DNA of 20,115 nucleotides from DATAQC01 sp039649175 (lineage in GTDB: Bacteria > Actinomycetota > Acidimicrobiia > Acidimicrobiales > AC-14). Under the pieces are notes generated by a model. It was not told where the DNA came from and did not search any database. It saw only the letters and a list, made by a program, of their open reading frames with translations. Positions within the stretch are counted from its first letter, which is position 1. Each line of letters starts with the position of its first letter. Shown piece after piece: positions 14,372-20,115 of this stretch. The stretch is from the NCBI GenBank assembly GCA_039649175.1, contig JBBWZS010000168.1:1-20115 (forward strand). Reading direction: 5' to 3'. The translations under genes were made by a program, and so were the position numbers.

Positions 14372-14638
14372 TGGTCCGGCGTATGAAACCTTTCTGGTCA
14401 CGAATCCGACCCCTTCTGGCCCTGGCATCTCTGCTCAGGGGCAAGACGAGGCCGGAGCCCAGGAACCTGGCTGGGGCCCTCGAATCCCCGGGAACGGTCA
14501 AGGACCCGGAGCCCACGAACCACCCTGAAGCACAACCGCAGATCTGGCGCGACGGCGCGCGGAGAGACCTCGGTCCCCCCGCCAGCGACGGGCGCGCAGC
14601 ACGCCATCGAGCGTGCGCCCGACGAAGGGAACACCCCC
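14372..14638 (+). promoter_or_regulatory. Long structured 5' leader of rne, with a possible upstream ORF
   Basis: No known gene fills these 267 nt. A strong stem-loop sits at 14590-14620: GGGCGC and ACGC, separated by a 5-nt bulge (GCAGC), pair with GCGT-GCGCCC over loop CATCGA. It ends 4 nt before the rne Shine-Dalgarno region (AAGGGA at 14625-14630). E. coli RNase E controls its own mRNA through 5' leader hairpins, so an analogous feedback site is plausible here. An ATG at 14383, 11 nt after the -10 box, opens a 118-codon frame (MKPFWSRIRPLL...) that runs into rne in another frame. Its codon use is unlike its neighbours, so it may be a regulatory upstream ORF or nothing. Confidence 0.45.
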
Positions 14639-16672
14639 ATGACCGACCCCATCGCCACACCGCCGGCGGACCCCGGCAGTGGAGCCCCGGCGCCGACGGC
14701 CCGCCCCGGGGCACCGGCGGCGACGAGCGCCCCAGCTGAGGCAAGCCCCACCAAGGCAAGCCCCCCCAAGTCACTCCGCACCACGTCACCGGCACCCGAC
14801 AAGGCATCCTCCGAGCGGACCGCCCGGGCTGACGCGCCCGGTGGCGGGGACGGGGAGGGGCAGGCGTCGCGGCCTCGGCGGCGGGGCTCGCGGGGCGGTC
14901 GGGGCGGAGGTCGCTCGGGAGGGGCCGGGACCGTGGATGCCGCAGGCAAGGCGCCGGGCGCCGGTCCCGGGGGGCCGAAGGGGCCGGCAGCGCCGCCGGC
15001 GGCCTCGCCTGCGCCGCGCGCCAGAGCGGCCTCGCCGACGCGGAGCGCTCCCGCCACCTCCGACGACGGCCATCCCGACCTGCCCGAGCGCCTGGCCGAG
15101 GGACGGCCGTCGGCCGCGGCGGGCGACCGGGCCACGGTCCGGCGCCCCCGGATCGGCGACACCCGGCCGGCCCCCCACGACGATGACGGTTCCCCGTCAG
15201 ACGGTCCCGCCGCCGGCGACCGGTCCGACGACGGGGGTGGGGGCCGCCGCCGCCGTCGCCGGGGTGGGCGCGGGCGCAGTTCCGGCCAGGGTCGGGCCCT
15301 CGACGACATCAGCGCCCACGAGGAGCCCGTCGCCCTCGACGAGGAGACCCTCGAGCGACGCCGGGGCCGCGAGCGCAAGGGACGCCCGGTGGGCCGCTAT
15401 TTCATGGCCGTGCACAGCCGCCCCGACGCCACCCAGATCGCCGTGCTGGAGGGGCGTTCGCTCATCGAGCACTACGTGGCCCGCCCCGCCGACGACACCA
15501 CCCAGATCCACGGCAACATCTACCTGGGCAGGGTCCAGAACGTGCTGCCGGGCATGGAGGCGGCGTTCGTCGACATCGGCACGCCCAAGAACGCCGTGCT
15601 CTACCGGGGCGATGTCCAGTACGACCCCGAGGACGTGGAGGCCACGGGCTCCAAGGGCAAAGGTCACGACATGAGCGCGGCACGCATCGAGAACCTCCTG
15701 AAGGTGGGCCAGACGGTGCTGTGCCAGGTCACCAAGAACCCCATCGGCACCAAGGGGGCCCGCCTCACCCAGGAGGTGTCGCTGGCCGGGAGGTTCATGG
15801 TGCTGCTCCCGGGCAGCAGCACCTACGGCATCTCCAAGCGGCTGGCCGACGACGAGCGCAAGCGTCTCCGCCGGATCCTCGACGAGGTCCGCTCCGAGGG
15901 CAACGGCCTCATCGTGCGCACCGCCGCCGAGGGCGCCACCCCCGAGGAGCTCCGGCGCGACGTGGAGCGCCTCCAGCGCCAGTGGGCCCAGATCGAGCAG
16001 AAGGCGAAGCGCAAGGGCGCCCCCGCCCTGCTCTACCGCGAGCCCCCACTGGCCGTGCGCGTCATCCGGGAGGAGTTCAACAAGGACTACCGGGGGGTGG
16101 TGATCGACGACCCCGAGCTCCACCACGAGGTCCACGACTACGTGGCCGCCCTCATCCCCGAGCTGGCCGACCGCATCGAGCTCTACGACGACCCCGCCCT
16201 GCCGTTGTTCGAGCGCCAGCACATCCACGAGCAGCTGCACAAGGCGCTCGACCGCAAGGTCTGGCTGCCCTCCGGCGGCTCGCTGATCATCGAGCGCACC
16301 GAGGCCCTCACCGTCATCGACGTCAACACCGGCAAGAACGTGGGCACGTCGAGCCTGGAGGAGACGGTCTTCCGCAACAACCTCGAGGCCGCCGTCGAGA
16401 TCGCCCACCAGCTCAGGCTGCGTGACATCGGCGGCATCATCGTCATCGACTTCATCGACATGGAGATCCGCAAGAACCGTGAGCAGGTGCTGCGGTGCTT
16501 CAAGGAGGCGTTGTCGCGCGACAAGACCCGCACGCAGGTCTTCGAGATCTCCGAGCTCGGACTGGTGGAGATGACCCGCAAGCGGGTATCGGAGGGCCTG
16601 GTGGAGTCGTTCTCCACGACCTGTCCGGCGTGCTCGGGGCGCGGCTTCATCCTCGACGAGACTTTGCTGTGA
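14639..16672 (+). CDS. rne: Ribonuclease E/G
   Basis: This endoribonuclease cleaves single-stranded RNA in mRNA turnover and rRNA/tRNA processing. The 677-residue protein has a long disordered N-terminus (about 1-245) rich in Ala, Pro, Gly, Arg and Asp with RGG-like patches (RRGSRGGRGGGR at 81-92; GGRRRRRRGGRGR at 201-213). The catalytic core follows: an S1-like region (HGNIYLGRVQNVLPGMEAAFVDIG, about 291-314), VIDVNTG with Asp561 and Asn563, IDFIDM with Asp604, and the zinc-link CPAC (662-665). Spacing of these sites matches E. coli RNase E. The protein ends soon after the zinc link, so the scaffold part is N-terminal, as in other Actinobacteria, not C-terminal. The ATG at 14639 has AAGGGA upstream. 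Confidence 0.95.
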   Translation: MTDPIATPPADPGSGAPAPTARPGAPAATSAPAEASPTKASPPKSLRTTSPAPDKASSERTARADAPGGGDGEGQASRPRRRGSRGGRGGGRSGGAGTVDAAGKAPGAGPGGPKGPAAPPAASPAPRARAASPTRSAPATSDDGHPDLPERLAEGRPSAAAGDRATVRRPRIGDTRPAPHDDDGSPSDGPAAGDRSDDGGGGRRRRRRGGRGRSSGQGRALDDISAHEEPVALDEETLERRRGRERKGRPVGRYFMAVHSRPDATQIAVLEGRSLIEHYVARPADDTTQIHGNIYLGRVQNVLPGMEAAFVDIGTPKNAVLYRGDVQYDPEDVEATGSKGKGHDMSAARIENLLKVGQTVLCQVTKNPIGTKGARLTQEVSLAGRFMVLLPGSSTYGISKRLADDERKRLRRILDEVRSEGNGLIVRTAAEGATPEELRRDVERLQRQWAQIEQKAKRKGAPALLYREPPLAVRVIREEFNKDYRGVVIDDPELHHEVHDYVAALIPELADRIELYDDPALPLFERQHIHEQLHKALDRKVWLPSGGSLIIERTEALTVIDVNTGKNVGTSSLEETVFRNNLEAAVEIAHQLRLRDIGGIIVIDFIDMEIRKNREQVLRCFKEALSRDKTRTQVFEISELGLVEMTRKRVSEGLVESFSTTCPACSGRGFILDETLL

Positions 16673-16683
16673 CCGTGAGCGGC

Positions 16684-16689
16684 TAACCT
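16684..16689 (+). promoter_or_regulatory. -10 box for leaderless rplU-rpmA transcript
   Basis: TAACCT ends 7 nt before ATG 16697, so transcription should start at or next to the A of that ATG. This also argues that ATG 16697, not ATG 16691, is the rplU start. Confidence 0.55.
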
Positions 16690-16696
16690 GATGTCC

Positions 16697-17008
16697 ATGT
16701 ACGCAGTGATCGCCACCGGTGGCAAGCAGTACCGCGTGGCCCAGGGAGAACGGCTCGATGTCGAGAAGCTGGGCACCGACGAGGGCGAGGTGACCTTCAC
16801 CCCCGTCCTGGTGGTCGACGGCGACACCGTCCACAGCGGCGCCGACAGGCTGTCGGGAGCCAGCGTCACCGCCCGGGTGGTGGGCGAGGCCGCCGGCCCC
16901 AAGATCAACGGCTTCACCTACAAGCCCAAGAGCAACAGCCGCCGTCACTGGGGTCACCGCCAGCACTACGCCACCATCGAGATCACCGGCATCACCGCCG
17001 GCGCCTGA
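16697..17008 (+). CDS. rplU: 50S ribosomal protein L21
   Basis: L21 is a 23S rRNA-binding protein of the large subunit. The 103-residue sequence begins MYAVIATGGKQYRV, the standard family start, and contains the conserved GPKINGFTYKPKSNSRRHWGHRQ region. An ATG two codons earlier (16691) would add only MS; the later ATG is favoured by the family N-terminus and by a -10 box 7 nt upstream that suggests a leaderless mRNA. It is followed 10 nt later by rpmA, the usual partner. Confidence 0.97.
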   Translation: MYAVIATGGKQYRVAQGERLDVEKLGTDEGEVTFTPVLVVDGDTVHSGADRLSGASVTARVVGEAAGPKINGFTYKPKSNSRRHWGHRQHYATIEITGITAGA

Positions 17009-17018
17009 GGGGGAGGAC

Positions 17019-17315
17019 ATGTCCAAGACCAAAGGTGGCGGCTCGACGCGCAACGGCCGTGACTCGGCGTCCCAGCGCCTCGGCGTCAAGGTGTTCGATG
17101 GGGGAGTGGTGCAGGCCGGCACGATCATCGTCCGCCAGCGGGGGACCCACTTCCACCCCGGTGAGCTGGTGGGCCGGGGCGGCGACGACACCCTGTTCTC
17201 GCTGGCCGTCGGCACCGTGCGCTTCGGGCGCCGGGGCGGCCGCAAGCTCGTGAACGTCGTGCCCGCAGACGCACCCACCACGGCTCCCTCGGCCACGGCT
17301 CCCCCCGCCACCTAG
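17019..17315 (+). CDS. rpmA: 50S ribosomal protein L27
   Basis: L27 reaches toward the peptidyl transferase centre with its N-terminal tail. The 98-residue protein begins MSKTKGGGSTRNGRDSASQRLGVK, so it has no cleavable Firmicutes-type leader; the common MAHKK start is replaced by MSKTK. The core GTIIVRQRGTHFHPG is intact. An uncommon Ala/Pro/Thr-rich tail (PADAPTTAPSATAPPAT) extends past the normal end. The ATG has a clear GGGGGAGG Shine-Dalgarno, in contrast with leaderless-looking rplU. Confidence 0.97.
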   Translation: MSKTKGGGSTRNGRDSASQRLGVKVFDGGVVQAGTIIVRQRGTHFHPGELVGRGGDDTLFSLAVGTVRFGRRGGRKLVNVVPADAPTTAPSATAPPAT

Positions 17316-17363
17316 GGCACACCTGACCCGGGGCCACCCCCGCCTCGGCCGCCTCTTCCCTCC

Positions 17364-18686
17364 ATGTCCGGTTTCGTCGACGAGGCTGCGCTGTGCGCCA
17401 TCGGTGGCACGGGCGGCGCCGGGGCCGTCTCGTTCCGCCGTGAGGCCCACGTGCCCAGGGGCGGCCCCGACGGTGGCGACGGAGGCACCGGTGGCGACGT
17501 GTGGCTGGTGGCCGACCCCGAGGTGGCCTCGCTGGCGGCGTTCCGCGATCATCCCCACCGCCGGGCCGGCAAGGGCACCCACGGCATGGGCAAGGCCCGC
17601 CACGGCGCCGGTGGCGCCGACCTGCGGGTGTTCGTGCCCGAGGGCACGGTGGTCAAAGACAGCGAGGGCCGGGTGCTGGCCGACCTCGTGGGCGCGGGTG
17701 ACTCGTACCTGGCGGCCCGCGGTGGCAGGGGTGGCCAAGGGAACGCCCGCTTCCTGTCCAACCGCCGGCGGGCTCCGGCCTTCGCCGAGCAGGCCGAGGT
17801 GGCCGAGGAGCGGTGGTTGCAGCTCGAGCTCAAGCTCATGGCCGACGTGGCCCTGGTGGGCTTTCCCAACGCCGGCAAGAGCACCCTCATCTCGCGGATC
17901 TCGGCGGCCAAGCCCAAGATCGCCGACTACCCCTTCACCACCCTCGAGCCCCACCTGGGCGTGGTCCGCGTCGACGAGACCGAACTGGTCGTCGCCGACA
18001 TCCCCGGGCTCATCGAGGGGGCCAGCGAGGGCCGGGGGCTCGGCCACCGGTTCCTCCGCCACGTGGAGCGGGCTCGGGTCCTGGTGGTCCTGGTCGACCT
18101 CGTCTCGGTGGACGGCACCCCGCCCGCCGACCAGGAGCGCACCCTGCTGAGCGAGCTGGGCCGCTACCGCCCCGAGTTGCTCGAGCGCCCCCGGCTGGTG
18201 GTGGGCACCAAGGCCGACGCCGCCGGCCCGGGCGGATCATTGGAATCCGGCCCGTGGGACGGCCTGCGCATCTCGGCGGTCACCGGTGAGGGGCTGCCCG
18301 ACCTGTTGCACCGGATGGCCGCCCTGGTGGGCGAGGCGCGGGCGTCGCGCCCGGCCCACGCCGCCTTCGTCGTGCACCGTCCCGAGCCCGAAGGGGTCCG
18401 CGTCGAACGGGCCGACGACGGGGCCTACGTGGTGCGGGGTGCATCGGCCGAGCGGGCGGTGGCGGTGAGCGACCTCAGCTCGGCCGAGGCCCTGGCCTTC
18501 GTGCACGAGCGCCTCGAGCGGGCGGGCGTCGACCGGGCCCTGGCCCGGGCCGGGGCGCGGGAGGGCAACGAGGTCCGCATCGGCTCGATGTCGTTCGAGT
18601 ACCGCGCCGGTGGTGGCCTCGACGCCGAGCCCGGCCGCCGCCGCACCAGCGCGGCCCGCAAGGCCGGACGCAGCAGCAGACATTGA
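17364..18686 (+). CDS. obgE: Obg/CgtA GTPase
   Basis: Obg is an essential GTPase involved in 50S subunit maturation and stress signalling. The 440-residue protein has the Gly-rich Obg fold (1-158), a G domain with G1 GFPNAGKS (166-173), G2 DYPFTT (188-193), G3 DIPG (212-215) and G5 SAV (304-306), then the actinobacterial/Firmicutes-type OCT domain (about 333-413) and a basic tail. G4, normally NKxD, reads TKAD (282-285). The ATG at 17364 has no Shine-Dalgarno but matches the family start. Its stop overlaps proB by TTGA. The rplU-rpmA-obg-proB order is widely conserved. Confidence 0.97.
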   Translation: MSGFVDEAALCAIGGTGGAGAVSFRREAHVPRGGPDGGDGGTGGDVWLVADPEVASLAAFRDHPHRRAGKGTHGMGKARHGAGGADLRVFVPEGTVVKDSEGRVLADLVGAGDSYLAARGGRGGQGNARFLSNRRRAPAFAEQAEVAEERWLQLELKLMADVALVGFPNAGKSTLISRISAAKPKIADYPFTTLEPHLGVVRVDETELVVADIPGLIEGASEGRGLGHRFLRHVERARVLVVLVDLVSVDGTPPADQERTLLSELGRYRPELLERPRLVVGTKADAAGPGGSLESGPWDGLRISAVTGEGLPDLLHRMAALVGEARASRPAHAAFVVHRPEPEGVRVERADDGAYVVRGASAERAVAVSDLSSAEALAFVHERLERAGVDRALARAGAREGNEVRIGSMSFEYRAGGGLDAEPGRRRTSAARKAGRSSRH

Positions 18687-19774
18687 TCGTCGTCGTCAAG
18701 GTCGGCACCTCGTCGATCACCGACGAGCACGGCGAGATCGCCGTCGCCGCCATCGACAAGCTGTGCACCGAGGTGGCCGGCCTGCGGGGGCGGGGCGACC
18801 GGGTGGTGGTGGTCACGTCGGGCGCCATCGCGGCCGGCCTGCCCGCCCTCGGGTTGTCAGCCACCGCACCCACCGACATCGCCACCCTCCAGGCCATCTC
18901 CGCAGTAGGCCAGAGCCGGCTCATGCGGACCTATGACGACCTGCTGGGCCGGCGGGGGCTGGTCGGTGGCCAGGTCCTGCTCGCCCCCCTCGATTTCGTG
19001 CACCGCTCCCAGTACCTCCACGCCCGGGGAACGCTGGGACGCCTCCTCGATCTCGGGGTCGTCCCCGTGGTCAACGAGAACGACGCCGTGGCCGACGACG
19101 AGATCCGCTTCGGCGACAACGACCGCCTGGCTGCCCTCGTGGCCAACCTGGTGGGTGCCGACGTGCTCGTGCTGCTCACCGACACCCCCGGCCTGCTCGA
19201 CCGCGACCCCCGCTTCCACGAGGATGCCTCGCTGATCGAGGAGATCGTGGAGGTCGACCACCAGCTCGAGGGCATGGCCGGTGGGACGGGGTCGGTGCGC
19301 GGCAGTGGGGGGATGGCCTCCAAGCTGGCGGCGGCCAAGATGGCGGCGTGGTCGGGCGTGCGGGCGGTGATCGCCGCTGCCAACCGCCCTGGCGTGCTCG
19401 AGGGGGCGGTCGACGGCACACCCGGCGTGGGCACCACGGTGCGCCCCCGCGACCGTCGCCTGTCGGCCCGCAAGCTGTGGATCGCCTTCGCGGTGAAGGC
19501 GTCGGGGACGGTGGTCGTCGACGAGGGGGCCCGGATGGCGCTGATGGATCGGCGGTCGTCGCTGCTGCCGGCGGGCGTGGTCGACGTCACCGGCTCCTTC
19601 GAGGCCGACGCCGCCGTCGAGATCTGCGACGCCGACGCCAAGGTGTTCGCCAAGGGCCTCGTTCGCCTGAGCGCCGACACCTTGCGCCAGGTGGCCGGCC
19701 GGCGCACCCGTGACCTGCCCGACTCGGTGCCCCACGAGGTCGTCCACCGCGACGACCTGGTGACGTTGCCCTAG
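18683..19774 (+). CDS. proB: Glutamate 5-kinase
   Basis: ProB phosphorylates glutamate in the first step of proline synthesis. The 363-residue protein has an amino-acid kinase domain (about 1-250) with VVKVGTSSIT near the start, VVTSGAIAAG, VVNENDAV and FGDNDRLAALVA, then a C-terminal PUA domain (about 265-355). The TTG at 18683 overlaps the obgE stop as TTGA and puts the conserved strand right at the N-terminus; no strong Shine-Dalgarno is present, so translation is probably coupled to obgE. proA, often next, is absent; a convergent gene follows instead. Confidence 0.96.
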   Translation: MIVVVKVGTSSITDEHGEIAVAAIDKLCTEVAGLRGRGDRVVVVTSGAIAAGLPALGLSATAPTDIATLQAISAVGQSRLMRTYDDLLGRRGLVGGQVLLAPLDFVHRSQYLHARGTLGRLLDLGVVPVVNENDAVADDEIRFGDNDRLAALVANLVGADVLVLLTDTPGLLDRDPRFHEDASLIEEIVEVDHQLEGMAGGTGSVRGSGGMASKLAAAKMAAWSGVRAVIAAANRPGVLEGAVDGTPGVGTTVRPRDRRLSARKLWIAFAVKASGTVVVDEGARMALMDRRSSLLPAGVVDVTGSFEADAAVEICDADAKVFAKGLVRLSADTLRQVAGRRTRDLPDSVPHEVVHRDDLVTLP

Positions 19775-19791
19775 CCCCGCCCGTCGGGGCT
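19773..19791. terminator. Hairpin between convergent proB and pspA-like genes
   Basis: AGCCCCG and CGGGGCT form a perfect 7-bp stem around CCCGT, starting inside the proB TAG and ending 5 nt before the opposite gene's stop. There is no U-tract. By position it could end transcription from both sides. Confidence 0.55.
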
Positions 19792-19796
19792 GACGG

Positions 19797-20115
19797 TCAG
19801 TCGGTGCCGGGGGTGACCTCGCCGCCGCTGGCCGGGGCGGCCGACTCGGTGGCGTCGGCGGCCGGGCCGATGCCCAGCTGGGCGCGGATGTCGGCCAGCT
19901 TCATCTGGGCCTCGTTGTTGACGGTGGCCTGCTCGACTTCGAGCATCCGGGACTCGACCGACTGGCCGGTGAGCTCGGAGGTGCCCAGGGCCTTGGCGTA
20001 GCGCGACTCGATCTTGGTGCGGATCTCCTCGAAGGTGGGCACGTCCTGGCCGACCGTCTCGTTGAGCGAGGCCATGGCCGTGTTGACCTGCTCCTGCATC
20101 TTGGCCTGGTCGAGC
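19797..20115 (-). CDS. pspA: PspA/IM30-family membrane-stress protein (3' part only)
   Basis: Only the last 105 residues are in the window; the start lies beyond the right edge. The visible part begins LDQAKMQEQVNTAMASLNE and continues GQDVPTFEEIRTKIESRYAKALGTSEL and ESRMLEVEQATVNNEAQMKLADIRAQLG. This matches the C-terminal helices of actinobacterial PspA, an ESCRT-III-like coiled-coil protein that coats and stabilises stressed membranes. A short Ala/Gly/Glu tail follows. It is convergent with proB. PspA-family identity is fairly secure from the C-terminal pattern, but the N-terminal membrane-binding helix cannot be checked here. Confidence 0.8.
   Translation of the reverse strand, partial: LDQAKMQEQVNTAMASLNETVGQDVPTFEEIRTKIESRYAKALGTSELTGQSVESRMLEVEQATVNNEAQMKLADIRAQLGIGPAADATESAAPASGGEVTPGTD

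Noticed and set aside
16691..16696. rplU start at ATG 16691 (MSMYAV).
   Set aside because: The family start is MYAVIATGG, and the -10 box would place the transcript start at about 16697.
15197..17311. A roughly 700-codon antisense frame across rne, rplU and rpmA.
   Set aside because: Mirror of genuine codon bias in three well-identified genes; no domain or promoter supports it.
17328..17342. A small CGGGG/CCCCG hairpin after rpmA.
   Set aside because: A 5-bp G/C stem with no U-tract is expected by chance in this composition; obgE is likely co-transcribed.

Overview
The window is GC-rich bacterial chromosome with strong G/C third-position bias. Most of it is a conserved housekeeping block in the order tig-clpP-clpX-[H1-like gene]-folC-ndk-mreB-mreC-mreD-mrdA-rodA-rne-rplU-rpmA-obgE-proB, all on the plus strand. 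That order is typical of Actinobacteria. Many starts are GTG or TTG, several genes have no visible Shine-Dalgarno but a TAnnnT box 7-10 nt before the start, and GTGA/TTGA/ATGA overlaps are common. I infer a high-GC actinobacterium, perhaps a deep lineage such as Acidimicrobiia; the exact taxon cannot be read from this window.

Region 1 (33-2779, minus strand) is a two-gene, translationally coupled unit. A 417-aa protein of unknown function, with an internal duplication and a central hydrophobic segment, is followed by a DyP-type heme peroxidase. It diverges from tig across a 133-bp spacer that holds a perfect 7-bp inverted repeat and a tig -10 box. Region 2 (2913-6190) is protein folding and turnover: trigger factor, one ClpP and ClpX. 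Region 3 (6240-8683) carries a small membrane-anchored, Lys/Arg/Ala-rich histone-H1-like protein where valS often sits in Actinobacteria, then folC and ndk. Region 4 (8758-14341) is the elongasome: MreB, MreC, MreD, the class B transpeptidase PBP2 and the SEDS glycosyltransferase RodA. Region 5 (14366-19774) is an rne gene with its own promoter and a structured leader of about 260 nt, then rplU, rpmA, obgE and proB. A convergent pspA-family gene runs off the right edge; proA does not follow proB.

The least expected signal is at the gene junctions. At tig-clpP, mreB-mreC, mreD-mrdA and mrdA-rodA the short gaps contain tiny ORFs (4-15 codons). Their starts overlap the upstream stop, and at three of the four junctions the last stop also overlaps the downstream start, forming a chain of stop/start overlaps. 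At mrdA-rodA the chain is built from an exact 20-bp tandem duplication, giving two identical six-codon ORFs and three consecutive TGATG junctions. This may be a translational reinitiation relay that couples stoichiometry within the elongasome. It may also be chance in GC-rich DNA or, at mreD-mrdA, a one-base sequence error. Other points of interest are the duplicated DyP partner protein, the H1-like gene, the rne leader hairpin, leaderless-type promoters, and the presence of only one clpP. No tRNA, rRNA, CRISPR array, insertion sequence or phage gene was seen.
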